NCBI GenBank assembly: GCA_039984715.1
Contig: JBDWUA010000012.1
Coordinates: 62,001 to 126,000, forward strand
DNA: 64,000 bases
Direction of reading: 5' to 3'
From: JABSSA01 sp039984715
GTDB lineage: Bacteria; Pseudomonadota; Alphaproteobacteria; Rhodobacterales; Rhodobacteraceae
The notes beneath the pieces are model-generated. The model ran no database searches. It was not told where the DNA came from and saw only the letters and a list, made by a program, of their open reading frames with translations. The translations under genes and the position numbers were made by a program. Below, piece after piece: positions 16,072 through 24,658 of this stretch. Numbering within the stretch: position 1 is the first letter of the stretch; each line of letters opens with the position of its first letter.

Positions 16072-16980
16072 TCAGGGTGCGACTGAGGCCTGAAATTCTC
16101 GCCATTCGCGGGAAGTCAGGCCAGAATTTTCTTGGGTGACCTCTTCACCGCGCAACATGCGTTGAACACAAACCACCATCTGAGACGACAATGTTACGGC
16201 CCCCAAACGATAATCCTCAAAGGCACGATACGCGAATGGAACCCAATCAGCGACGATCTTGCACATCGCATCGGCGTATACGCGGATTTCATATTGTGCA
16301 TGTGCATCTGCCCGCAACCGCAGAAAATGGAACAGGTTGTGTAGATCGACCTTCCAGTACCATTGCGTGTAAATGTTCGAAGGCAAATTCATCCGTGCCA
16401 ATTCACGCGCCAGACCATTCTGCCCCTCATCGCCCATCATCTGTTGATAATTGTCATAACAACGCGTGCTGTCCGATTTGAGTATCTCGAGCACCCGCGC
16501 GGCCTCTTCCCCTTCAAGAACATCACCACGCCCTTGATTGTTTATCACGGATTGCGCGTTCAAATTCTCAGGTGCTGGAATGTAAAATTCGCGATCCAGA
16601 ATAGAATAACGTGCAGAATACTCGTTTACATTTGCCGTCCGGTGCCGGATCCATTGCCGCGCCACGAAAACTGGCAATTTCACATGCAGCTTCACTTCGC
16701 ACATTTCAAATGGCGTTGAATGCCAATGGCGCATCAAATAACGGATCAAGCCTTCGTCATTGGACACCGATTTGGTTCCCGAGCCATAGCTGACGCGTGC
16801 AGCCTGACATATGGCGGCATCATCCCCCATGTAATCGATGACGCGCACAAAGCCATGGTCCAAGACCTGATGGGCCGAATACAAATGCGTTTCCATCCCC
16901 GGAGCGACCGCGCGCAAGGTCTTTTGTGGCGCATTTCTCTGCGCATCTATTTCGGCTTGTTGTTCAGGTGAGACAGACAT
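16072..16980 (-). CDS. thyX: FAD-dependent thymidylate synthase
   Basis: Makes dTMP from dUMP using FAD and methylenetetrahydrofolate. The 302-residue protein has the ThyX signature region RQWIRHRTANVNEYSARYSI (RHR-x7-S type), plus RFLRLRADAHAQYEIRVYA near the C-terminus. Length is at the long end, typical of alphaproteobacterial ThyX with extra N- and C-terminal segments. It would replace thyA, which is not in the window. Divergent from the Slam cargo gene with 197 bases between. Confidence 0.96.
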   Translation of the reverse strand: MSVSPEQQAEIDAQRNAPQKTLRAVAPGMETHLYSAHQVLDHGFVRVIDYMGDDAAICQAARVSYGSGTKSVSNDEGLIRYLMRHWHSTPFEMCEVKLHVKLPVFVARQWIRHRTANVNEYSARYSILDREFYIPAPENLNAQSVINNQGRGDVLEGEEAARVLEILKSDSTRCYDNYQQMMGDEGQNGLARELARMNLPSNIYTQWYWKVDLHNLFHFLRLRADAHAQYEIRVYADAMCKIVADWVPFAYRAFEDYRLGAVTLSSQMVVCVQRMLRGEEVTQENSGLTSREWREFQASVAP

Positions 16981-17008
16981 TTAAGGCTCCGAGTGTACAG
17001 AATCTGTA

Positions 17009-17060
17009 GACCTTCACCCTATATTGTGGAACGCGGCAATGGAACCGCAACATGAAGGTC
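17009..17060. repeat. Inverted repeat in the thyX / Slam-operon divergent region
   Basis: Arms GACCTTCA (17009-17016) and TGAAGGTC (17053-17060) are exact complements 36 bases apart. They lie between thyX and the lipoprotein gene. A loop-out operator pair or a leader hairpin are both possible; an annealed fold would also bring partial internal complementarity (GCGG/CCGC) together. Confidence 0.35.
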
Positions 17061-17177
17061 ACACATTCGACACGCCTCGCTATATGCGGGTTACGATTTT
17101 GTTGACTTTTCAGTAATTTCACCCGAGTTTCTCATCAAAAAGCCAATGAGCAGTCAAAAAAACAAGGCGTGGCAGGC

Positions 17178-18161
17178 ATGAAACGAATTACAATAACAGC
17201 AACGGCTGTTCTGTTGGCGCTTGGCGCTTGCGGAGACGGCAATCCATTTTTCGCTCCGGAAACAACTCCGGTGGTGACGGCTCCAGCAACAACGACCAGC
17301 AACATTCCAACAGATGTTGCAGGGAGCGTGGCAAACGTCAGCTTCGACCCGACGGCCAACACCCTTTCTATTACGGGTTTGTTGCGTGACGGTAACGTCG
17401 TCACACAGACATATACTAGGAATGCAGGACTTGATGCAGCCGCAGGTTCGGGTGTCTATCAAGCGTACACGTTCCAAGATGATCCACTGGACGAACACAC
17501 AACTGTATATGTTCGCCGACTTGGCGACGTAGAAGGTTCAGTGGCTGTAACTGGTGGTCAATTCCGGTTCTTTAGCGGCGGCGTTGCATATAAACGCGAC
17601 GGTGAATTTGATCCGATCGTTCCGGATGACGCAACTGACCGTGGTCTTGTCACATATGCTGGCGAATATATCGGCCTAAGCGATATCGACGGTCCAAATA
17701 CAGACCTTCTTCCGGTTCCGGGCGGCGTTTCACCATCTGTTACGCCTAGCCAGGCGGCACCCGTCACTGGGGATGTCTTTATCAACGTTGAATTCGGAAC
17801 CAATAATGTGGCCGGAGTAGTTTACGATCGTCAAATCAATGTAAACGGATTGGGTAACGTAACGCTTCCTGATTTGATCCTTGTTCCAACAGATCTTTCA
17901 ACCGACGGCTCTTTCGCCGGCTCAGTCGAAGCCGAAGATCAGCGCCCGGTTGGTGATTATGGCGGTGTCATTGGTGGTCCCCAATCGGATGTCGTATCTG
18001 GTGGTCTTTACGCTTTGGAACATTTCGGTTCGAGTACCGGAACGGCTCTTGATTCCGTCACCGATGAAGAAGAATACGGGATATTTGTTCTTGGCCGCTG
18101 CGGCAGCGCATTGGAAGATGCCTCTGCTGCCACGGAATGTTCGTCGGTCGATCCAGAATAA
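17178..18161 (+). CDS. TbpB-like surface lipoprotein, probable Slam cargo
   Basis: 327 residues. The lipoprotein signal MKRITITATAVLLALGAC gives a lipidated Cys at about 18. The mature protein is acidic and beta-rich; its C-terminal part has the transferrin-binding-protein-like barrel motif GVIGGPQSDVVSGGLYALEHFG and ends with a Cys pair (GRCGSALEDASAATEC). TbpB-fold lipoproteins are the usual substrates of Slam outer-membrane translocators, and a Slam-type gene follows 11 bases later. The ligand (metal, heme or other) cannot be read. ATG 17178 is preferred over a GTG at 17169. Confidence 0.75.
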   Translation: MKRITITATAVLLALGACGDGNPFFAPETTPVVTAPATTTSNIPTDVAGSVANVSFDPTANTLSITGLLRDGNVVTQTYTRNAGLDAAAGSGVYQAYTFQDDPLDEHTTVYVRRLGDVEGSVAVTGGQFRFFSGGVAYKRDGEFDPIVPDDATDRGLVTYAGEYIGLSDIDGPNTDLLPVPGGVSPSVTPSQAAPVTGDVFINVEFGTNNVAGVVYDRQINVNGLGNVTLPDLILVPTDLSTDGSFAGSVEAEDQRPVGDYGGVIGGPQSDVVSGGLYALEHFGSSTGTALDSVTDEEEYGIFVLGRCGSALEDASAATECSSVDPE

Positions 18162-18172
18162 TTTGAACACCA

Positions 18173-19540
18173 GTGCGGTTTAAAAACCTCATCTTTTCAA
18201 CTGTATTCAGCCTCGGCGCTTTAAGCGTCGGGGCTGAACCCACTGCGACACTTACCCTGACAGAAGCACGCCAAATTGCGCAATCTGCATTGCTAAGCGG
18301 CAATCCACGCCTCACCCAGCAATTGGCAAACGGTCTGCTGGCGGCGAACCCAGAAGATGCCCATGCCCTTTTGTTGTTAAGTGCGGCAGAGGCCGAATTA
18401 AAGAACCCAACCGCAGCCCGAAACGCTGCGGCCAAGGCATATCGGTCGGGCGACTCGAAAACACAGAAATTGCAGGCCGCACAAATGGCCGCTCAATTTG
18501 CTTTGATCGAAGAGCGCCCTACCCTATCCCAGATTTGGTTACGGCGCGCTTCGATGCAGACGCAAACCGACGAGCAATCAGAAATTATTTCACGAGCCTA
18601 TGGACGTGTCAGATCTGTCAACCCTTGGTCTGTAAATCTGGCATTTTCCGTGCGCCCCTCTGACAATGTGAACAATGGGGCCGACAAAGCCATTCAGGTC
18701 ATCGAAGGGGAACGGCTAATCGGGTTCCTGTCACGTGATGCCCAAGCTTTGTCCGGCACAATCATCAGCGGCGATGTTCAAACATCCTATCGCTTACATG
18801 CAACGGAACGGTCCCGCACGACGTTGGGTGGGCGGCTGTATGTTCAACGCGTATTGCTTTCTGACGATGCAGAACGGCTCGAGAACGATGATTTTGACGC
18901 GACTTACGGTGAAATTTCGCTGGGCCATATGTTCGCCTTGGGCGACCGCGCCGGAGACCACGCCCGGTTCCGTCTAACGCGCGGGACGTATTGGTCGGCT
19001 GATGACACCAATTACCACCTCTTGCGCCTAGATGCAGATCGCGTTTGGGCTGTGACGCCAAATACAAGCTTCACATTGGGCGCGTCGGTTGCACAATACA
19101 CACGCCCCGGTGACGATCTACAAGACAGCGAAAGTTACAGCCTGCGAGGACGTGTCTCGCATGGACTGGAAAATGGGGATCGTGTGGGTTTTGGTTTGAC
19201 TTATCAACAATCCAATTCCGATGCCGTGAACCGGCGATCCGATCAAATCAGTGCGCGGCTCACTTATGGCTTTGCCAAAGCATGGGGCCCAGCCAAAGCA
19301 AGAGCATCCTTGCAAATCGCGGATGCCAAATATCCGGATTACGTACTTGGGTTTATCACAGTTCCGGGCGGCAGAAGTGATACCTCGGCCTATGCTGATT
19401 TGTCATTGTTCTTCGAAGATTACGATTACGCAGGATTTGCACCAACTGTCACGTTCCGCGCCGGCAAAACGTCCTCGAATGTTGGTCGATTTGATACGCG
19501 CGAGTTTTCAGTTAATTTCGGTTTCCAATCAAAATTCTAA
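18173..19540 (+). CDS. Slam-type outer-membrane protein (TPR + beta-barrel; type XI secretion)
   Basis: 455 residues from a GTG start 11 bases after the lipoprotein gene. A signal peptide (about 1-21) is followed by a helical TPR-like domain (25-145: ARQIAQSALLSGN, AANPEDAHALLLLSAAEAEL, AAQMAAQFALIEERP) and then an amphipathic beta-barrel (about 155-455) rich in alternating Tyr/Phe/Arg strands, ending in Phe (FGFQSKF), the usual outer-membrane insertion signal. This is the architecture of surface lipoprotein assembly modulators, which move TbpB-like lipoproteins to the cell surface. Role assigned from architecture plus the adjacent cargo. Confidence 0.75.
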   Translation: MRFKNLIFSTVFSLGALSVGAEPTATLTLTEARQIAQSALLSGNPRLTQQLANGLLAANPEDAHALLLLSAAEAELKNPTAARNAAAKAYRSGDSKTQKLQAAQMAAQFALIEERPTLSQIWLRRASMQTQTDEQSEIISRAYGRVRSVNPWSVNLAFSVRPSDNVNNGADKAIQVIEGERLIGFLSRDAQALSGTIISGDVQTSYRLHATERSRTTLGGRLYVQRVLLSDDAERLENDDFDATYGEISLGHMFALGDRAGDHARFRLTRGTYWSADDTNYHLLRLDADRVWAVTPNTSFTLGASVAQYTRPGDDLQDSESYSLRGRVSHGLENGDRVGFGLTYQQSNSDAVNRRSDQISARLTYGFAKAWGPAKARASLQIADAKYPDYVLGFITVPGGRSDTSAYADLSLFFEDYDYAGFAPTVTFRAGKTSSNVGRFDTREFSVNFGFQSKF

Positions 19541-19612
19541 GCAAGGTCTGGCATTGCCCGGCTCAAACGTTAGGTTTGGTCTCAAGATCACGTCTAATTG
19601 GAGCTGAAATAC

Positions 19613-20041
19613 ATGAGTTTAAAATACCTGCATACGATGGTCCGTGTAAAAGACCTCGAAGCTTCTATGAAATTTTACGAGCTGCTGGGCCTGAAGGAAA
19701 CGCGTCGCCACGACAGTGAAGGTGGGCGGTTTTCTTTGGTGTTCATGGCCCCTCCCGGACAAGAAGACTGTCCGGTTGAATTGACCTATAACTGGGACGG
19801 TGACGATGAGTTGCCCACTGACGGTCGTCATTTTGGGCACCTTGCTTACAGTGTCGCGAATATTTACGAAACATGTCAGCATCTGTCGGACAATGGCATT
19901 ACCATCAACCGCCCCCCGCGCGATGGACGCATGGCGTTTGTACGTAGCCCTGACAATATCTCGATCGAACTGCTTCAGGACGGCGATAGTTTGGCCGCAG
20001 CGGAACCTTGGGCCAGCATGGAAAACGTAGGGCATTGGTAA
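19613..20041 (+). CDS. gloA: Lactoylglutathione lyase (glyoxalase I)
   Basis: 142 residues in the VOC fold. Converts the methylglyoxal-glutathione hemithioacetal to lactoylglutathione in the cytoplasm. Landmarks are LHTMVRVKDLEASMKFYELLGLKE, PVELTYNWDGD, HFGHLAYSVANIYETC and SPDNISIELLQ, giving the metal ligands His, Glu, His and Glu. ATG 19613 has GGAG 9 bases upstream. The tail (SLAAAEPWASMENVGHW) is typical of proteobacterial GloA. The next gene starts inside its last codons. Confidence 0.95.
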   Translation: MSLKYLHTMVRVKDLEASMKFYELLGLKETRRHDSEGGRFSLVFMAPPGQEDCPVELTYNWDGDDELPTDGRHFGHLAYSVANIYETCQHLSDNGITINRPPRDGRMAFVRSPDNISIELLQDGDSLAAAEPWASMENVGHW

Positions 20042-20745
20042 TACGCACCGCCGCATTCCTTGCATTGCTTTTTGCATCTGCCAACGGGGCGATGGCCTGT
20101 CGCCTTGCGTTGCTGTTGGCAATTGATGTGTCTTCATCCGTTGATCAATATGAAGATTCTCTGCAACGGCAAGGACTTGCGGCGGCCCTACTTTCATCCG
20201 AGGTGCAAACGGCCTTTTTTGGTCTGGCTGATCCCGTTGCATTAGGTGCTTATGAATGGTCGGGACGCTACAACCAAAAAATTCTGTTGGATTGGAGTGT
20301 CATAGACAGCCCTGCTTCATTAGAATTGGCATCTGCATCGATCGCACAATCGCGACGCAGCCATAGTGAATTCCCGACGGCCATGGGGTTTGCCCTGGGC
20401 TTTGGCGCCGAAATGCTGCAACGAGCACCCAACTGCAAAAAACAAACGATTGATATGGCCGGAGATGGCGAGAACAATGAAGGGTTTGGCCCGCTTCTTG
20501 CCTATCAAGAGTTTCCGTTTGATGGGGTCGTTGTGAATGGTTTGGTTGTCAATGCGGCAGACTTTGAGGCCGAAGCAGAACTGATCACATTCTATCAAAC
20601 CCAAGTATTGCGCGGACCGGGTGCCTTTTTGGAAGTCGCGCAAGGTTTTGAAGACTATGAACGCGCCATGCGACGTAAATTGGAACGCGAATTGTCCGTG
20701 CCTGTTTTCGGCGCTGTGATCGAGGCTGGCGATGTTCCCGGTTAA
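20035..20745 (+). CDS. DUF1194 exported VWA-like protein (copy 1)
   Basis: 236 residues from an inferred TTG start at 20035 that overlaps the gloA stop by 7 bases, with AGGG upstream; TTG 20008 is an alternative. The signal peptide (VIRTAAFLALLFASANGAMA) is followed by a von Willebrand-A-like domain with the MIDAS-type DVSSSVD and later DMAGDGENNEG. DUF1194 proteins are secreted alphaproteobacterial proteins of unknown role; metal-dependent protein binding is expected from the fold. Tandem with a paralogue. Confidence 0.8.
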   Translation: MVIRTAAFLALLFASANGAMACRLALLLAIDVSSSVDQYEDSLQRQGLAAALLSSEVQTAFFGLADPVALGAYEWSGRYNQKILLDWSVIDSPASLELASASIAQSRRSHSEFPTAMGFALGFGAEMLQRAPNCKKQTIDMAGDGENNEGFGPLLAYQEFPFDGVVVNGLVVNAADFEAEAELITFYQTQVLRGPGAFLEVAQGFEDYERAMRRKLERELSVPVFGAVIEAGDVPG

Positions 20746-21478
20746 ACGCAGCGTTTTTGTCGCGATTATTCTCAGTCTGTTTGCGTCCCACAGCCTGGCG
20801 GCGTGCCGGCAAGCGTTGGCGTTGGGTCTTGATGTGTCTGGATCCGTTGATGCCCGCGAATATCGGTTGCAGCTGAACGGTCTGGCTGCTGCGCTGGACG
20901 GCCCCGAAGTCAGGGGTGCGATTTTTAGCATGCCCGACGCCCCTATCGCATTGATGGTCTATGAATGGAGCGGGGTGAAAGACACCGCCGTCATACTAAA
21001 GTGGATGGACCTTAATGACGAAGATACGCTTGATCTTGCCGTCCAAACATTGCGCGACACTCAACGACGCGAAGCAACGCCTGGCACCGCATTGGGCATT
21101 TCAATGCAAAGCGGTGTCGCGTTTTTGGCGCAAAAACCAGATTGCTGGAAACACACGTTGGACATTTCGGGCGACGGAAAATCCAATTTGGGCCCGCGAC
21201 CGCGCGACGTGCAACCAAGTCTTCCTGTTCAAGGCATAACTATAAACGCGCTTGTCATCGGTGCAGACGCCGCATCCATCGGCGATTTGCGTCAGACGCA
21301 AGTCGGTGAACTGGTCGCATATTTTCAGGCCAACGTCATTCAAGGGCCGGATGCTTTTGTAGAAGCCGCCCTTGGATACGACGATTATGCCGCTGCTATG
21401 GCCAGAAAACTGCTTCGGGAGATTGAGACAATAAATTTGTCTCAACTGACCCCGAAGACGAACAATTGGCTTCGATAG
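20732..21478 (+). CDS. DUF1194 exported VWA-like protein (copy 2)
   Basis: 248 residues starting MFPVKRSVFVAIILSLFASHSLAA, a clear signal peptide. The VWA-like domain has a canonical MIDAS DVSGSVD and DISGDGKSN. It overlaps copy 1 by 14 bases and shares its phrases (AYEWSG/VYEWSG, GLAAAL, GPDAFVEAALGYDDYAAAMARKL against GPGAFLEVAQGFEDYERAMRRKL), so the two derive from duplication and probably act together. The function is unknown. Confidence 0.85.
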   Translation: MFPVKRSVFVAIILSLFASHSLAACRQALALGLDVSGSVDAREYRLQLNGLAAALDGPEVRGAIFSMPDAPIALMVYEWSGVKDTAVILKWMDLNDEDTLDLAVQTLRDTQRREATPGTALGISMQSGVAFLAQKPDCWKHTLDISGDGKSNLGPRPRDVQPSLPVQGITINALVIGADAASIGDLRQTQVGELVAYFQANVIQGPDAFVEAALGYDDYAAAMARKLLREIETINLSQLTPKTNNWLR

Positions 21479-21521
21479 CTTTATCCGTTGCACCAAAGAA
21501 CGTGCAGCAGTGGGACCACCG

Positions 21522-22019
21522 TCAATAAATATAGCGGATTTGGTCCGTCCAATAACGTTCGACGCGCTTAAGGGAATCTGAGATTTCCGTAATGCCGTCG
21601 GCTGTAATCACCTGTCGATCAATAAGGCCGTCTGCATGCCGCTCAAACAAGTCAGTGACAACTTTGCGGATTTCACGCCCGCGTTCCGTCAGACGCACGC
21701 GCACTGATCGACGGTCAATTTCGCACCGTTGATGATGCATGTACCCCATTTCGACCAGTTTTTTCAGGTTATAGCTCACGTTTGAGCCTTGATAATAACC
21801 GCGCGATTTCAATTCACCGGCCGTCACTTCGTTTTCGCCGATATTGAACAACAGCAGCGCCTGTACCGCGTTAATTTCAAGCACGCCTACACGCTCAAAT
21901 TCATCTTTTATTACATCCAGAAGCAAACGGTGCAGCCGCTCAACCAGCGACAATGCTTCAAGGTACCCGGTCATAAAACCCTTCTCACCAACTGCGAGAT
22001 TGGGATCTAGAATGCTCAT
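21522..22019 (-). CDS. MarR-family winged-helix regulator
   Basis: 165 residues with a MarR-type winged helix: INAVQALLLFNIGENEVTAGELKSRGY, then the recognition helix GSNVSYNLKKLVEMGY and the wing CEIDRRSVRVRLTERGRE. It resembles the LdtR-type MarR proteins of alphaproteobacteria (regulators of L,D-transpeptidase genes), though that identity is a guess from similarity of phrasing. It is monocistronic, with convergent DUF1194 genes downstream and sdhE upstream on the same strand, 94 bases away. Confidence 0.85.
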   Translation of the reverse strand: MSILDPNLAVGEKGFMTGYLEALSLVERLHRLLLDVIKDEFERVGVLEINAVQALLLFNIGENEVTAGELKSRGYYQGSNVSYNLKKLVEMGYMHHQRCEIDRRSVRVRLTERGREIRKVVTDLFERHADGLIDRQVITADGITEISDSLKRVERYWTDQIRYIY

Positions 22020-22113
22020 TACAAACTCTCCAACAAAACTGCTCGAGAGTAATGTCCGACAAATTCCCCAAAAATCGGTTAAGTGCTGAAAATGAAGTGA
22101 AAAAGCGTCAAGA

Positions 22114-22371
22114 TCAGCGCGAAAATGCCTCTGAGATTTGGATCATAAGGCCCTTAAAACGCTCTGGCGCAGGGTCTTGGTTTGTCACCCAAGCATACAG
22201 ATCATGATCGTTTTCGGACAACAAATCCTCATATAAATCAAGATCATCTGTGGATAAGTCTGCCAACTTCTTTTCCGAAAAATTGGCGAGAATAAGATCC
22301 ATTTCCTTGATCCCTCGACGGATTGATCGCATGTGTAGTCGCCGCAAGCGATTTTCTGGTGTCTCAACCAT
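22114..22371 (-). CDS. sdhE: FAD assembly factor SdhE
   Basis: 85 residues from ATG 22371, starting MVETPENRLRRLHM. The RGIKEMD motif (RGxxE) is the signature of the flavinylation factor for succinate dehydrogenase flavoprotein SdhA; LYEDLLSENDHDLYAWV further on is also typical. A longer frame to 22470 is rejected because of that start and the family length. It overlaps the upstream XRE regulator gene by 8 bases, so the two are probably co-translated. Confidence 0.9.
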   Translation of the reverse strand: MVETPENRLRRLHMRSIRRGIKEMDLILANFSEKKLADLSTDDLDLYEDLLSENDHDLYAWVTNQDPAPERFKGLMIQISEAFSR

Positions 22372-22762
22372 CTGTACGGGACGCCATAGCTTGACGCAGA
22401 CGTTTTTCCAGTCGCGCGACCTGTTCCGCTCGTGATTGCAGGTCAGTGCGCAGATCACGTAATTCGCCAATGAGACTCAACAGCGACGTGTCTTCCAGCT
22501 CGGCCTCAGTTGGTTGGACCATTCCGTCGCCCTGACCATTAATCAGCCACGTGACCGAAACATTCAGCAACCCCGCGAGCATGGACAACCGATTGGCACG
22601 CGGTTCGTTCAAATCGTCTTCCCATGACCGCAACGTTGCCGTGCGCACACCAAGACGCTTGGCCAATTCCTTTTGAGTCATGCGGGAAGCGTCGCGCGCG
22701 CCTGCTAGACGGTCACCAAAGGTTGCCATATCCGGGCCATACCAGTCTGTTCCGTCTTCCAT
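22364..22762 (-). CDS. XRE-family HTH regulator
   Basis: 132 residues from ATG 22762, with GGAG 7 bases upstream. The N-terminal helix-turn-helix reads DASRMTQKELAKRLGVRTATLRSWEDDLNEPRA; a linker (SMLAGLLNVSVTWLINGQG) and a C-terminal coiled coil (about 85-125, SLIGELRDLRTDLQSRAEQVARLEKRL) follow, suggesting dimerisation. It is divergent from aspartate aminotransferase by 81 bases and overlaps sdhE, so it may control either side. Ligand unknown. Confidence 0.85.
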   Translation of the reverse strand: MEDGTDWYGPDMATFGDRLAGARDASRMTQKELAKRLGVRTATLRSWEDDLNEPRANRLSMLAGLLNVSVTWLINGQGDGMVQPTEAELEDTSLLSLIGELRDLRTDLQSRAEQVARLEKRLRQAMASRTDG

Positions 22763-22843
22763 TCTTGTGCTCCATTTGCTTGAAGGCCACCACATGGCAG
22801 CCTATGAGGGCTGTATCCTCTTGAATAAGGCTACAAAAGCATC

Positions 22844-24046
22844 ATGTCATTTTTGTCCACGACACTCGACCGTGTCAAACCGTCGCCCACTATCGCTGTA
22901 ACCAACCTTGCCGCAGAATTAAAGGCGCAGGGACGCGATGTTATTGGTCTTGGTGCCGGCGAACCCGATTTTGACACTCCACAGCACATAAAAGAGGCTG
23001 GCGTTGCCGCCATTGCGTCCGGACGAACGAAATACACAGCTGTCGACGGAATTCCCGAGTTGAAGAAGGCGATCATTGAGAAATTCCGCCTCGACAATGA
23101 ACTTGAATACAGCCCCAGCCAAATTACAGTTGGCACGGGCGGCAAGCAGGTTTTGTACAACGCGATGATGGCCACCCTGAATGATGGCGACGAGGTTGTT
23201 ATTCCGGCCCCTTATTGGGTCAGCTATCCTGATATGGTTTTACTGGCCGGTGGCACCCCTGTTGTTGTCCCCTGCGGAATCGAAACCTCGTTTAAGATGA
23301 CGCCAAGCCAGCTTGAAGCAGCCATCACTCCAAAAACAAAATGGTTGATCTTCAATTCGCCATCCAACCCGACGGGCGCGGGATATAGCCGTGAAGAGTT
23401 GAAAGACCTGACCGACGTTTTGATGCGTCACCCCCATGTCTGGGTTTTGACGGACGATATGTACGAACATCTGGCCTATGATGATTTTCAATTCTGCACG
23501 CCAGCGCAGATCGAACCTGACCTTTATCCGCGCACCCTAACAGTCAACGGCGTATCCAAAGCTTACGCAATGACGGGATGGCGCATTGGGTATGCTGCCG
23601 GGCCGGAACATCTTATTGCAGCGATGCGGAAAATTCAGTCGCAATCGACGTCAAACCCATGCTCAATCTCGCAGTGGGCTGCCGTTGAGGCACTACAAGG
23701 CCCGCACGATTTCATTCAATCCAACAACGAGGTTTTCGTTCGTCGGCGCGACCTCGTCGTCGCTATGTTGAACGAAATCGACGGCGTGACATGCCCGACA
23801 CCGGAAGGGGCGTTTTATGTTTACCCATCCATTTCTGGGCTGATCGGAAAAACGACCCCAAAGGGCGTTCTGATTGAAAACGATGAAATATTTTCCAAGG
23901 CTTTGCTAGAAGACGTTGGTGTCGCGGTCGTTTTTGGTGCTGCCTTCGGGGTATCGCCAAACTTTCGCGTCAGTTACGCTACCTCCGATGATACTTTGAA
24001 AGACGCGTGCGCACGCATTCAATCGTTTTGTGCAAGTCTGAAATAA
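22844..24046 (+). CDS. aspC: Aspartate aminotransferase (class I, PLP)
   Basis: 400 residues. Interconverts aspartate/2-oxoglutarate and oxaloacetate/glutamate, possibly with other substrates. Fold type I aminotransferase motifs: LGAGEPDFDTP, GGKQVLYNAMMA, FNSPSNPTGAGYS, TDDMYEHLAYD and the PLP lysine (Lys239) in VSKAYAMTGWRIGY. It matches the Ib subgroup common in Rhizobiales and Rhodobacterales. Followed 13 bases later by a small conserved-type gene on the same strand. Confidence 0.94.
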   Translation: MSFLSTTLDRVKPSPTIAVTNLAAELKAQGRDVIGLGAGEPDFDTPQHIKEAGVAAIASGRTKYTAVDGIPELKKAIIEKFRLDNELEYSPSQITVGTGGKQVLYNAMMATLNDGDEVVIPAPYWVSYPDMVLLAGGTPVVVPCGIETSFKMTPSQLEAAITPKTKWLIFNSPSNPTGAGYSREELKDLTDVLMRHPHVWVLTDDMYEHLAYDDFQFCTPAQIEPDLYPRTLTVNGVSKAYAMTGWRIGYAAGPEHLIAAMRKIQSQSTSNPCSISQWAAVEALQGPHDFIQSNNEVFVRRRDLVVAMLNEIDGVTCPTPEGAFYVYPSISGLIGKTTPKGVLIENDEIFSKALLEDVGVAVVFGAAFGVSPNFRVSYATSDDTLKDACARIQSFCASLK

Positions 24047-24059
24047 CGAGGGGTGGATC

Positions 24060-24461
24060 ATGGCTGGTGAATTACCAGAATACTATTTCCGGGTCCGTGA
24101 AAACGGTGCTGCTGTTTTTCGAATCGACACAGAAAATCGGCAGCGTCGGATCGAAATGGATCACATTGCGACAATCAATATCCGAAATGGCGACATAAAA
24201 CCCCACGGAGATCGAAACCTAAGCGATACGGATATGGATCATATCCGCACATGGATGAACAATCGTTCTCAGACGTTGGCACGTCGCGACATCGATGACA
24301 TTCACCGGGCTGTTGATTATCTGAACTTAACGACTCAATGGGCGCAAAGTCGCGCGTCAGAAGAACAGTTAGAAGACGTAACAGACGCGCTTTTGTTGGC
24401 AATGCATGACTTGCGGACAACTCTTGTTCGCAAGAAAGCGGACAGATTACAAAAAGAGTGA
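24060..24461 (+). CDS. Hypothetical protein downstream of aspC
   Basis: 133 residues, soluble, starting MAGELPEYYFRVRENGAAVFRIDTENRQRR. The first half looks like a small beta sheet and the second half (DIDDIHRAVDYLNLTTQWAQSRASEEQLEDVTDALLLAMHDLRTTLVRKKADRL) is helical. A GAGG lies 8 bases before ATG 24060. Only 13 bases separate it from aspC, so they are probably one transcript. No domain is recognised. Confidence 0.7.
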   Translation: MAGELPEYYFRVRENGAAVFRIDTENRQRRIEMDHIATINIRNGDIKPHGDRNLSDTDMDHIRTWMNNRSQTLARRDIDDIHRAVDYLNLTTQWAQSRASEEQLEDVTDALLLAMHDLRTTLVRKKADRLQKE

Positions 24462-24658
24462 ACGGCTCTGGTTCGTTCGCCAATCAACCAGAAAACTAAG
24501 TGACATCGCTCTTTTGCCAGTGTTCAATCGGCGGATAACACCTCAAAATACGCCGTCTAACCGCAAGTTGTCGCGATATCCCGCCTATAAACACACACGA
24601 TGTTGGAGAAGTCACAAGATCGACATACAAAATCCCAGCGACGAAATGCGGGGATATC

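Noticed and set aside
22372..22470. N-terminal extension of sdhE
   Set aside because: Family length and the ATG at 22371 make the extension unnecessary; it reads into the regulator gene.
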